A stretch of 64,000 nt of DNA, from contig CAZPAO010000007.1 of assembly GCA_964584665.1 (NCBI GenBank), forward strand, positions 1 to 64,000. Direction: 5' to 3'. Below, one piece after another: positions 15,522-23,788 of the stretch (positions are counted from its first letter, which is position 1; the number at the start of each line of letters is the position of its first letter). A model generated the notes under the pieces. The model saw only the letters and a list, made by a program, of their open reading frames with translations. It was not told where the DNA came from and did no database searches. The stretch comes from DASUBN01 sp964584665 (GTDB lineage: Bacteria; Pseudomonadota; Gammaproteobacteria; Natronospirales; REEB76). Both the position numbers and the translations under genes were made by a program.

Positions 15522-17930
15522 TTATCGAGCCCGGGGTTTCCGCCCGGTACGGCTGGGCACCGCTACGGTCGGATCCTCCGGCCACTGGTGCTTAGGATAG
15601 CGTCCCTTCAGCTCCTTCTTCACTTCCGGCCAGGTGCGTTGCCAGAATCCCTTGAGGTCCTGGGTCACTTGCACGGGCCGTTGCGCCGGCGACAGCAGAT
15701 GCAGCATCACCGGCACCCTGCCTTGCGCCAGGCGCGGCGTATCTGCCTGGCCAAACATCTCCTGCAGCTTCACCCGCAGTACCGGTGTATCCCCTTCTGT
15801 GTAATCCACCCGGATACTGGAACCGCTCGGTACGGTGACGTGGGTAGGCGCCTGCTCCTCCAACTGCCGACGCTGCTTGTGGTCCAGCAGCCCCATCATG
15901 GCGTCGTTGAGCGGTACGCGTTGCAGGTGTGAGAGGCGGCTCATGCCCTGCAGCCAGGGTGGAAGCCAAGCGTCGAGACTGGCCAGCAGAGCCGCATCGC
16001 TCACGTCCGGCCACTCCGGACCCGAGACCCGCCGCAGGAAGGCGAGCCGTGCCTGCAGGTTACGCAGGGCCGGCGTCCAGGGCAGCACGTCCAGGCCGCG
16101 GGCGCGTACCGCCTGCAACAGTGCCTGGGCGATGGCTTCCGGCGATACGGTCTTCGCCGGCGCATCTTCCAGCACCAGCGCACCCAGTCTCTTCTGGCGC
16201 CGCGCCAGCACCGCGCCGCTGGCTTCGTCCCAGCTCACGGATTCCGCATCGGCGATGCGTTCTGCGAAATGCTTTTCGATGTCCTGCAGGGTGAGGCGCC
16301 CGGCCATGAAGATGCGCGCCTCACGCGCCATGCCATCCAGCTGCGCCACCGCGAGCCAGGGGGCGCGGCTCAGATCATCCCCTTCCGGCAGCACGGCACC
16401 CCGGCCGTTGGCCAGTACGTAGCGCGGGATATCCCCCTCACGACGCTGGGCGAGCCGGTCCGGATAGGCGAATCCCAGCAACACCCCTTCCTCGCCCATC
16501 TCCCGATCCCGCGCTTCCACGCCGGCGCTGTGCTTCAGGTCCGAGGCGACGGCGCGCATGAGGCGGGTTCGTCGCTGGGCTTCGCTGGAGTTGGAATGCA
16601 GCAGTTCCAGGCGCGCATGCACGCCCGCGGGCGTCAGCCCCGGGGGGCCACGCAAGGGATCCCGTTCACTTAGGATCGCGGCAAGCTCACAGGCAAGCGC
16701 GCCCCACCCCAAGGACTTGCCCCGCAACACCATGTGGGCGAGGCGCGGATGCAGGGGCAGGCGCGATAGCTCGCGTCCATGGGCGGTGATGCGCCCAGCC
16801 TCATCCAGCGCGCCCAATTCCTGCAACAGCTCTTTCGCCTGGTCATAGGCCGCGGCAGGCGGCGGCTCCAGCCAGCGCAGGCTGCCCGGCTCCGTCGCGC
16901 CCCAGCGGGCGAGTTCCAGCACCAGGTCCGCGAGGTCGGCCGCGGCGATCTCCGGGGTGCTCGAGGGAGCCAGGGTCTCGGATTCCTTCCACAGGCGGTA
17001 GCACACGCCCGCTTGCAGGCGCCCGGCCCGGCCGCGGCGTTGGTCCGCGGAAGCGCGGGAGACCCGCACGGTCTCCAGCCGCGACATGCCGCTCACGGGA
17101 TCGAAACGCGGCACACGCATGTCGCCCATGTCCACCACCACACGTATACCCTCGATGGTGAGGCTGGTCTCGGCGATGGAGGTGGCCAGCACTATCTTCC
17201 GCATGCCCGGCGGCGGCGGCTCGATGGCCCGGTCCTGGGCGGCATTGTCGAGGTCGCCGTATAGGGGCGCCACCAGCACCTCCCGCGGCAGACGCTCCTC
17301 CAGTCGTTGCTGGAGCTTGCGGATCTCGCCGGTGCCAGGCAGGAACACCAGCAGGTTGCCGCTCTCCTCCTGCAGCGCGCGCTCCACCGCCAGCTGCACC
17401 TGCGGCAGTTCGGGTTCGCGCTCACGCAGGGGCCGGTAATGGGTCACCACTTCGAAGGCGCGCCCTTCGCTCGTCAGCACCGGCGCATCGCCCAGGAGTT
17501 TCGCCACCGGACCCGCATCCAGCGTGGCGGACATGACGATGAGCTTGAGGTCGGGACGCAGGGCCGCGCGGGCTTCCAGGCTCAATGCCAGCGCCAGGTC
17601 GGCCTGCAGGCTGCGCTCATGGAACTCGTCGAAGATCACGGCGGCGTAACCGCCGAGGGAAGGATCGTCCTGCAGGAGGCGCGTCAACACGCCTTCGGTG
17701 ACGATCTCGATGCGGGTCTTGGGGCCGACGCGTGTATCCATGCGCACCCGGTAACCCACGGTGGCGCCTACCGCTTCCCCCAGCTCCGAAGCCATGCGCC
17801 GGGCGGCCGTGCGCGCGGCGAGGCGCCGCGGTTCCAGCATCACGAGCTTCCGCCCCCGGAGCCAACCCTCCTCCAGCAAGGCCAGCGGCACGCGCGTGGT
17901 CTTGCCGGCGCCGGGAGGCGCCTGGATCAC
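15522..17930 (-). CDS. hrpB: ATP-dependent helicase HrpB
   Basis: DExH-box superfamily 2 helicase. Walker A is GAGKTT at the extreme N-terminus here, the DExH box is VIFDEFHERS, followed by SAT (VMSATLDAG), the RecA-2 motifs (ATSIAETSLTI, QRRGRAGR) and the HrpB C-terminal domain. The GTG at 17930 leaves only six residues before the P-loop, which is short for the family. In-frame codons upstream to 17999 encode APLPIDALLPDIRQRLA, resembling the usual N-terminus, but contain only a CTG as a possible start before a TGA stop. The gene therefore starts either at a rare CTG (17999) or with a shortened N-terminus. It follows the small outer-membrane gene on the same strand. HrpB's cellular role is poorly defined. 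Confidence 0.9.
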   Translation of the reverse strand: MIQAPPGAGKTTRVPLALLEEGWLRGRKLVMLEPRRLAARTAARRMASELGEAVGATVGYRVRMDTRVGPKTRIEIVTEGVLTRLLQDDPSLGGYAAVIFDEFHERSLQADLALALSLEARAALRPDLKLIVMSATLDAGPVAKLLGDAPVLTSEGRAFEVVTHYRPLREREPELPQVQLAVERALQEESGNLLVFLPGTGEIRKLQQRLEERLPREVLVAPLYGDLDNAAQDRAIEPPPPGMRKIVLATSIAETSLTIEGIRVVVDMGDMRVPRFDPVSGMSRLETVRVSRASADQRRGRAGRLQAGVCYRLWKESETLAPSSTPEIAAADLADLVLELARWGATEPGSLRWLEPPPAAAYDQAKELLQELGALDEAGRITAHGRELSRLPLHPRLAHMVLRGKSLGWGALACELAAILSERDPLRGPPGLTPAGVHARLELLHSNSSEAQRRTRLMRAVASDLKHSAGVEARDREMGEEGVLLGFAYPDRLAQRREGDIPRYVLANGRGAVLPEGDDLSRAPWLAVAQLDGMAREARIFMAGRLTLQDIEKHFAERIADAESVSWDEASGAVLARRQKRLGALVLEDAPAKTVSPEAIAQALLQAVRARGLDVLPWTPALRNLQARLAFLRRVSGPEWPDVSDAALLASLDAWLPPWLQGMSRLSHLQRVPLNDAMMGLLDHKQRRQLEEQAPTHVTVPSGSSIRVDYTEGDTPVLRVKLQEMFGQADTPRLAQGRVPVMLHLLSPAQRPVQVTQDLKGFWQRTWPEVKKELKGRYPKHQWPEDPTVAVPSRTGRKPRAR

Positions 17931-18003
17931 GAGAGCGGAGTGTTGCGCCAGCCGCTGCCGGATATCCGGCAGCAGGGCATCGATGGGGAGCGGTGCCAGG
18001 GGA

Positions 18004-18603
18004 TTAACGATAGGCCCAACTCAAAGACAACAGAGTACGGTTGCCGTCGGCGCTGTGCTCCACCGCCGCCTGCAGCGCGAGGGAACTGAAATCCAGGCCC
18101 AGCCCCAGCCGTTCGCCGAAAGGCCGGCTGCCGAAGCTGGTGTTGCGCTCCGTGAAGATGGCGGCGTCCACTTCCAGGATGTCGTTGGAATGGAGGCGCA
18201 AGCCGTAGGTGACGCGCCAATAGTCGTCGGCCGCGCTGCCCAGGCTGGAACTCAGCTCGTCCTTGAGGAAAGCCAGGTCTATATAGAAGGAGGTGTGCTC
18301 GTTGTAGGCCTGGTGGGCGCCCACGCCGATGCCTTGGAGTGTGTGGCTGCCCGGCAGGGTGTCGAAATCCAGCTTGTCCCACTGGCCGAAGAGGTACACG
18401 CCGTCGAAGTCATAGGAGAACTTGAGGCCGGTGCCGGCGGAACTGTCGCCGAAGAAATCCGAGTGGGCGTGCAGCCGGTCCACTTCCAGGAGGCTGTAGC
18501 TGAACACGTCGGTGGCGGGGCCTTGAGAGGGAGGCACGTCGGCGGCGCGGACCATACCGGGCGCCAGCAGCAGTGCCAACAGGCCGAAAGTACGCAGGGT
18601 CAT
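18004..18603 (-). CDS. Small outer-membrane beta-barrel protein (199 aa), function unknown
   Basis: A signal peptide (MTLRTFGLLALLLAPGMVRAAD) is followed by about 170 residues of alternating strands ending in LLSLSWAYR, the pattern of an 8-10-stranded outer-membrane barrel of porin-like or OmpX-like size. Visible strand pairs include GLKFSYDFDGVYLFGQWDKL and HTSFYIDLAFL. The ATG at 18603 is chosen for GAGGAG 6 bases upstream. It lies between dnaQ (58 bases upstream) and hrpB, whose reading frame begins almost on its stop codon. I do not recognise a specific family. Confidence 0.75.
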   Translation of the reverse strand: MTLRTFGLLALLLAPGMVRAADVPPSQGPATDVFSYSLLEVDRLHAHSDFFGDSSAGTGLKFSYDFDGVYLFGQWDKLDFDTLPGSHTLQGIGVGAHQAYNEHTSFYIDLAFLKDELSSSLGSAADDYWRVTYGLRLHSNDILEVDAAIFTERNTSFGSRPFGERLGLGLDFSSLALQAAVEHSADGNRTLLSLSWAYR

Positions 18604-18661
18604 CGCTCTCTCCTCGGGGCTTCCGGTCAGCATACCGGCAAGCGCGCCCGGAATCACCCCG

Positions 18662-19375
18662 TCAGGCGTCGTCCGCCGGCCACAGCGCCGGCCCGCCGCT
18701 GGCCTTGGCGATCTCCTGCAGCTTGGCGACATGCGCCGCACGCTCCGCCTCGCTGGCACGGGGCACCGCCAGGGTCAGCCCGGCGCGGTCGAGCTTGCGG
18801 ATCCGCGGCCCGCCGGCGTTGGCCCGTGCCTCCTCCGCGTCCAGGACGAGGGCCGCCTGGCCGCCGGTCATGGCGAGATAGACCTCCGCCAGGAGCTGGG
18901 CATCCAGCAGCGCGCCGTGGTACTCGCGGCCGGAGTTGTCCACGCTGTAGCGCTTGCAGAGGGCGTCCAGGCTGTTCTTCTGACCCGGGTGCTGGCGCCG
19001 CGCCAACTCCAGTGTGTCCAGCACGCCACAGACCCCGTGGATGTCCTCCACTGCATGGGCCATGCGCTTCAATTCGTAGTTGAGGAAGCCCACGTCGAAG
19101 GCCGCGTTATGTATCACGAGTTCGGCGCCCCGCACGAACTCCAGGAATTCCCCGGCCACTTCGGCGAACCGGCGCTTGTCCTTGAGGAAGCGGTTGTCGA
19201 TGCCGTGCACCTCGAGGGCGCCCGCATCAACTTCGCGCTCCGGATTTATATAGGTATGGAAGGCGTTGCGGGTGATGCGCCGGTCGAGTATCTCGATGCA
19301 GCCGATCTCGATGATGCGGTGGCCTTCCGAGGTCTCGAGGCCCGTGGTCTCGGTGTCCAGCACGATCTGACGCAT
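18662..19375 (-). CDS. dnaQ: DNA polymerase III epsilon subunit (3'-5' exonuclease)
   Basis: Proofreading exonuclease of the replicative polymerase, 237 residues. DEDDh motifs are visible: D7 and E9 in VLDTETTG (Exo I), VIHNAAFDVGFL (Exo II) and HGALLDAQLLAEVY (Exo III, catalytic His and Asp). The C-terminal ~60 residues would hold the polymerase alpha-binding segment. The start at 19375 is chosen because MRQIVLDTETTG is the usual N-terminus. It follows the rnhA stop by 2 bases, so the two are translated together. In Escherichia coli dnaQ and rnhA are adjacent but divergent; here they are collinear. Confidence 0.95.
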   Translation of the reverse strand: MRQIVLDTETTGLETSEGHRIIEIGCIEILDRRITRNAFHTYINPEREVDAGALEVHGIDNRFLKDKRRFAEVAGEFLEFVRGAELVIHNAAFDVGFLNYELKRMAHAVEDIHGVCGVLDTLELARRQHPGQKNSLDALCKRYSVDNSGREYHGALLDAQLLAEVYLAMTGGQAALVLDAEEARANAGGPRIRKLDRAGLTLAVPRASEAERAAHVAKLQEIAKASGGPALWPADDA

Positions 19376-19377
19376 GT

Positions 19378-19827
19378 TCAGGCGGCTCCTATCCGCAGCA
19401 ACTTGTCGATGGCGAGGTTGGCAAGCCGGTCCACCCGCTCGTTGCCTTCGTGCCCGGAATGGCCCTTCACCCAGTGCCAACGCACCGTGTGGCGGCCGTT
19501 GGCCTGGTCCAGGGCCTGCCACAGGTCCTGGTTCTTCACGGGCTTCTTGTCAGCGGTCTTCCAGCCGCGCTTCTTCCAGGCCGGCATCCATTGGTTGAGG
19601 CCGTCCATGACGTACTTGGAATCCGTGTAGATATCCACCGAACTGCCAGCCGGCACCTCCCGCAGCGCCATGATGGCGGCGGTCAGCTCCATGCGGTTGT
19701 TGGTGGTATCGCTCTCGGCACCCGAGAGTTCCCGTTCGCCGGCGGCGTCCCTGATGAGGGCGCCCCAGCCCCCGGGGCCGGGGTTGCCGCGGCAGGCACC
19801 GTCCGTATAGATCTCCATCCCGCTCAT
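19378..19827 (-). CDS. rnhA: Ribonuclease HI
   Basis: Degrades RNA in RNA:DNA hybrids in the cytoplasm. The 149-residue length is normal. The catalytic DEDD set is D9 (IYTDGACRGNPG), E47 (NRMELTA), D69 (IYTDSKYV) and the Asp in NERVDRLA near the C-terminus. The start codon overlaps the stop of the upstream methyltransferase (ATGA), and dnaQ follows after 2 bases, forming a tight three-gene unit. Confidence 0.96.
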   Translation of the reverse strand: MSGMEIYTDGACRGNPGPGGWGALIRDAAGERELSGAESDTTNNRMELTAAIMALREVPAGSSVDIYTDSKYVMDGLNQWMPAWKKRGWKTADKKPVKNQDLWQALDQANGRHTVRWHWVKGHSGHEGNERVDRLANLAIDKLLRIGAA

Positions 19828-20528
19828 CCCATGCTCCGGGTCGTCGGTTTAGCCACGCTGCCGAAGGCCGGCTGGCGCCGGCTGCGCTGCTTGCGCAACG
19901 GCGTCATGCCGAACACCCTCTTCTTCGCCACCACCATATAGGCTCCCGCCGAGACGCGCCAGCCGAGGCGGTCCAGGAAAGCGCAGCGGTGCAACAGGTT
20001 CCTCGACTTGAACGGAGGACGGAACAGGAGCTGCCGTACCTCCACGAGTTCGAAGCCCAATACCCTGAGCCATATCTTCAGGCGCCAGAGGCTCAGGAAG
20101 CGCCCGCCCCAGACGGGACGCATGCCGAAGTAGCGGCGGATGCCCCAGGGGCCGAAGGGATGGAAGCCGAGCACCAGCACATGACCTTCCCCATGCAGCA
20201 CCCGCTCCGCCTCCCGCAGCACTTTCTCCGGCTCCGCCATGCGCTCCAGGCTATGGGGCAGCAGCACCACATCCACCGAGTCCGCAGCGAAAGGCAGGTA
20301 GGAAGGATCGCCCATGATGCCTGCTCCCGCCTCACCGCACCCCCCCACGATGAGCCGGGTGCGGATGGTGCTGCTCTCGAGCAAGGCGCCGGGCATGCCC
20401 CAGCAGCCGGATTGCACCAGGTAATAGCCGAAGAGCGTGGGCAGCACTTCGTCGAGGGCGGCGCGTTCCTGCTTCAACAGGTAGGCACCGGTCCTGGTCT
20501 GCCACCATGCCTCGAGATCCGTATGCAT
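19824..20528 (-). CDS. SAM-dependent methyltransferase, YafS-like position
   Basis: A class I methyltransferase-like protein of 234 residues. The motif I region is degenerate (LIVGGCGEAGAGIMG); then come VDVVLLPHSLERM (the usual DxVxxxHxLEH-type motif) and the helix/strand HVLVLGFHPFGPW. The substrate is unknown. Its position next to rnhA and divergent from gloB matches yafS in Escherichia coli, supporting a conserved but uncharacterised role. The ATG at 20528 is chosen because MHTDLEAWWQTRTG is the typical N-terminus of this group; a longer frame upstream lacks similarity. The gene overlaps rnhA by 4 bases. Confidence 0.85.
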   Translation of the reverse strand: MHTDLEAWWQTRTGAYLLKQERAALDEVLPTLFGYYLVQSGCWGMPGALLESSTIRTRLIVGGCGEAGAGIMGDPSYLPFAADSVDVVLLPHSLERMAEPEKVLREAERVLHGEGHVLVLGFHPFGPWGIRRYFGMRPVWGGRFLSLWRLKIWLRVLGFELVEVRQLLFRPPFKSRNLLHRCAFLDRLGWRVSAGAYMVVAKKRVFGMTPLRKQRSRRQPAFGSVAKPTTRSMG

Positions 20529-20616
20529 CGGTCGCGCGGTCCGGTCTGATTGCTGCGGGACATTAACATATCCCCGGGGCCGTTTGCCGGGCCGGGTGAC
20601 TCCGCTAGGATGGGTC

Positions 20617-21393
20617 ATGGACAAGCTCACGCTCACTGCCATCCCCGCGTTCACCGATAATTACATATGGCTGTTAACAGATGCAGCCGGCAGCGCAGTG
20701 CTGGTGGACCCGGGTGATGCAGCCCCGGCACAGCAGGTATTGGAGATGCAGAAGCTCAATCTCACTGCGATCCTCCTCACCCATCACCACCCGGACCACA
20801 TGGGCGGCGCCGCGGAACTCGCTGGGCGCCACGCTTGCCCCGTCTTCGGTCCGGAACGGGAAGCGCGTGAAGTGGTGACGGTGCCAGTCCGCCAGGGCAT
20901 GGCCGCCGACATCCCCGGCATGGCTCTCCGCTTCCTGGTGCTGGACATCCCTGGACACACCGCCGGCCATATAGCCTTCGAGGGCTGCGGTATACTGTTC
21001 TCCGGTGACACCATGTTCAGCGCGGGATGCGGGCGGCCCTTCGAGGGCACGCACGCGGAGCTGTACGGCTCCCTGATGAAACTCGCTGCGCTGCCGGACG
21101 ATCCCCGCATCTGTTGCGGACATGAGTACACCCTCGCCAACCTGCGCTTCGCGGCCGCGGTGGATCCTGATAACCAGGCGATCAGACGCTACGCCGCCGA
21201 GTGCGAAGTACGGCGCGCGCGGGGCGAAGCCACCCTCCCCTCGACGCTCGCCTTGGAGCGACAAGTGAATCCTTTCCTGCGTTGCGAGACAGCCGCGGTG
21301 CGTGACGCCGCCTCGCGCCATGCGGGACGCGATATGAAGGACGCGGTGGATGTGTTCACCGTGATCAGGGAATGGAAGGACGGGTTCAAATGA
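20617..21393 (+). CDS. gloB: Hydroxyacylglutathione hydrolase (glyoxalase II)
   Basis: Hydrolyses S-lactoylglutathione to lactate and glutathione, the second step of methylglyoxal detoxification. The 258-residue length is normal. Metal ligands lie in THHHPDHMGG, DIPGHTAGH, FSGDTMFSAGCGR and CCGHEYTLAN. The ATG at 20617 follows AGGA at a 7-base distance and gives the usual MDKLTLTAIPAFTDNYIW N-terminus. It is divergent from the methyltransferase-rnhA-dnaQ unit and immediately precedes mltD, an order seen in Escherichia coli. Confidence 0.95.
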   Translation: MDKLTLTAIPAFTDNYIWLLTDAAGSAVLVDPGDAAPAQQVLEMQKLNLTAILLTHHHPDHMGGAAELAGRHACPVFGPEREAREVVTVPVRQGMAADIPGMALRFLVLDIPGHTAGHIAFEGCGILFSGDTMFSAGCGRPFEGTHAELYGSLMKLAALPDDPRICCGHEYTLANLRFAAAVDPDNQAIRRYAAECEVRRARGEATLPSTLALERQVNPFLRCETAAVRDAASRHAGRDMKDAVDVFTVIREWKDGFK

Positions 21394-21416
21394 AGCCGTC
21401 GGGACCGGAGATCGAG

Positions 21417-22895
21417 ATGAAACGCCTTGGCTTCTGCATCTGCCTGTTGTCGCTCGCTGCCTGCGCCTCCGCTCCACGCCCGCCGCAACCTGTGGCGAAA
21501 GCGCCGGTGGTGGCGCCGGTGCCGTCGACGACCACGGCGCCCGCCGCTGCCAGCGTATATAGCGCCGACGCGGACATCGCGACGCCCATCCCGGACCTCG
21601 ACACCCAGAACGGCGCTGACGCGGGTCCGGATGCACAGTGGGGTGACCTCACGCTCACGCCGGCGGTACCTCAGAACCAGGATCTGTGGCAGTTCCTGGC
21701 CCAGGGTTTCTCGCTCAAAGGCGACGGAGGTGAGCTGCGCGTCCAGGGCGAACTCGATTGGTTCGCGGCCCATGGCGAATACCTGAACCGGGTCGCGGGC
21801 CGCGCGCGCCCCTACCTCTATTACATCGTGCAGCAGGTGCGGGCGCGCAAGATGCCGCTGGACATCGCGCTCCTGCCGGTGGTGGAGAGCGCCTTCGATC
21901 CTTTCGCCTATTCCTACGGCCGCGCTTCGGGCCTCTGGCAGTTCGTGCCGGCCACCGGGAACATGTATGAGCTGCACCAGAACTGGTGGTATGACGGCCG
22001 CCGCGACGTGGGCGCCTCGACCCAGGCAGCGCTCTCCTACCTGCAGGCGCTGCACGATGAGTTCGATGACTGGCTGCTTGCGCTCGCCGCCTACAACTCC
22101 GGACCGGGCACGGTGGAGCACGCCATCGCCGTTAACAAGCGGCACGGCAAGCCCACCGACTTCTGGGACCTGGACCTGCCCGCCGAGACCCGCGCCTACG
22201 TGCCGCGGCTCATCGCCATCTGCACGCTGGTGGCGGATCAGAACCACATGGGCGTGGACCTGACGTCCATCCCCAACGAACCCTATCTCACACAGGTGGA
22301 CACGGGAGGCCAGATAGACCTCGCCACCGCCGCCAAGCTCGCCGGCATGACCACCGAGCAGATGTACCTGCTGAACCCGGGCTACAACCGCTGGGCCACG
22401 GACCCGGCAGGCCCCTATCTCCTGTTCGTGCCCCTGGATGTGAAGGGCGACTTCGAACAGGCTCTGGCCTCGCTGCCACCCCATGATCGGGTGCAGTGGG
22501 CCACCCACACGGTCGCCAAGGGCGACACCATCGGCGCCGTGGCCGGCAAGTTCCACACCACCCCTGCGGTGATCAAGGAACTGAACGGCCTGCGCAGCAA
22601 CACCCTGCACCTCAAGCAGACCCTGCTGGTGCCGGTGGCGCGGGTGACCCTGGCGGATGCCAGCCTGCACGCCGCCCAACGGGTGGCGGGCATGAGCGAC
22701 ATGCACCTGCCCGGCGGACGCGTCATCCACAAGGTCAAGGATGGGGAGTCGCTGTGGGCCATCGCCCAGCACTACCACGTGACCGTGAACGACATCCGCC
22801 ACTGGAACAAGCTCTCCGGCAAGCACGTGCTGCACAAGGGTGACAAGCTGGTCATCTGGCGCGGCCACCACAGCAGCAGCCAGGACGACGGCTGA
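21417..22895 (+). CDS. mltD: Membrane-bound lytic murein transglycosylase D (lipoprotein)
   Basis: Cleaves peptidoglycan glycan strands to 1,6-anhydro products. The ATG at 21417 (GGAG 6 bases upstream) yields a lipoprotein signal with lipobox LAAC, followed by Ala/Ser, which favours outer-membrane sorting. An Ala/Pro-rich linker follows, then the SLT domain at about residues 120-290 with the catalytic Glu in LLPVVESAFDP and the family motifs ASGLWQFVPATG and ALAAYNSGPG. Two LysM peptidoglycan-binding repeats follow (VAKGDTIGAVAGKFHTT; VKDGESLWAIAQHYHVT). The 492-residue length fits. It follows gloB closely; an alternative ATG at 21390 overlaps the gloB stop. Confidence 0.93.
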   Translation: MKRLGFCICLLSLAACASAPRPPQPVAKAPVVAPVPSTTTAPAAASVYSADADIATPIPDLDTQNGADAGPDAQWGDLTLTPAVPQNQDLWQFLAQGFSLKGDGGELRVQGELDWFAAHGEYLNRVAGRARPYLYYIVQQVRARKMPLDIALLPVVESAFDPFAYSYGRASGLWQFVPATGNMYELHQNWWYDGRRDVGASTQAALSYLQALHDEFDDWLLALAAYNSGPGTVEHAIAVNKRHGKPTDFWDLDLPAETRAYVPRLIAICTLVADQNHMGVDLTSIPNEPYLTQVDTGGQIDLATAAKLAGMTTEQMYLLNPGYNRWATDPAGPYLLFVPLDVKGDFEQALASLPPHDRVQWATHTVAKGDTIGAVAGKFHTTPAVIKELNGLRSNTLHLKQTLLVPVARVTLADASLHAAQRVAGMSDMHLPGGRVIHKVKDGESLWAIAQHYHVTVNDIRHWNKLSGKHVLHKGDKLVIWRGHHSSSQDDG

Positions 22896-22935
22896 AGCCT
22901 TATAATCCGCTCAGCCACAACCTCGGGGAGCAATC

Positions 22936-23721
22936 ATGGGTTTTCTCGCCGGTAAACGCGCGCTCATCGTCGGTCTCGCCAGCGACCGTTCCATCGCCCA
23001 CGGCATCGCCGTGGCCTTCAAGCGCGAGGGCGCGGAACTGGCCTTCACCTACCAGGGTGAACGGCTGAAGGAACGCGTCGAGGAGATGGCCCGGGAGTTC
23101 GGCTCCGACATCGTCTTCCCCATGGACGTGGCCAGCGATCAGGAGATCGACACGGCCTTCGAAGGCCTGAAACAGCGCTGGGGGCATCTCGACATCGTGG
23201 TGCACTCGGTGGGTTTCGCCCCCCGCGACCAGCTGGCCGGCAGCTACATCGACTCCGTGACCCGCGAGGGTTTCCGCATCGCCCATGACATCAGCGCCTA
23301 CAGCCTGGCGGCTCTCGCCAAGGCGGCGCGCCCGATGATGCAGGGCCGCAACGGTTCCATCCTCACCCTGAGCTATCTCGGCGCGGTGCGCGCCCTGCCG
23401 AGCTACAACGTGATGGGCCCGGCGAAGGCCAGCCTGGAAGCCAACGTGCGCTTCCTGGCTTACTCCCTCGGCCCCGAGGGTACCCGCGTCAACGGCATCT
23501 CCGCCGGCCCCATCAAGACGCTCGCGGCCGCGGGCATCTCCGGCTTCCGCGACATCCTGAAGCACGTGGAAGGCCAGACTCCCCTGCGCAAGAACGTGAC
23601 CACGGAAGACGTGGGCAATGCCGCCGCCTTCCTCTGTTCGGACCTTGCCTCCGGCATCACAGGTGAGATCCTGTACGTGGATGCGGGCTACAGCCACGTG
23701 GCCATGAACCTGCAGAGCTGA
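22936..23721 (+). CDS. fabI: Enoyl-[acyl-carrier-protein] reductase [NADH]
   Basis: Last reduction of each fatty-acid elongation cycle. A short-chain dehydrogenase of 261 residues with the FabI signature: Y147, Y157 and K164 (SYLG and SYNVMGPAK, the Y-x6-K arrangement) and the atypical glycine-rich cofactor site GLASDRSIAHG. The ATG follows GGGGAG. A TATAAT box at 22901-22906, without a clear -35, suggests a promoter of its own just after mltD. A strong bidirectional terminator follows. It is the classical triclosan/isoniazid-type target enzyme. Confidence 0.96.
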   Translation: MGFLAGKRALIVGLASDRSIAHGIAVAFKREGAELAFTYQGERLKERVEEMAREFGSDIVFPMDVASDQEIDTAFEGLKQRWGHLDIVVHSVGFAPRDQLAGSYIDSVTREGFRIAHDISAYSLAALAKAARPMMQGRNGSILTLSYLGAVRALPSYNVMGPAKASLEANVRFLAYSLGPEGTRVNGISAGPIKTLAAAGISGFRDILKHVEGQTPLRKNVTTEDVGNAAAFLCSDLASGITGEILYVDAGYSHVAMNLQS

Positions 23722-23746
23722 GTCGCCATACTCCATGAAAAGAAAA

Positions 23747-23772
23747 GGCCCGCCATAGGCGGGCCTTTTTTT
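23747..23772. terminator. Bidirectional terminator between fabI and ppiD
   Basis: An 8-bp stem GGCCCGCC/GGCGGGCC with loop ATA is followed by seven T on the plus strand and preceded by AAAAGAAAAG, which gives a T-tract on the minus strand. It serves the convergent genes fabI and ppiD. Confidence 0.93.
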
Positions 23773-23788
23773 CAGGACTGGTCCGGCC

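Noticed and set aside
21189..22871. A 560-codon minus-strand open frame opposite gloB and mltD
   Set aside because: It is antisense to genes with catalytic motifs, signal peptide and LysM repeats; no features of its own.
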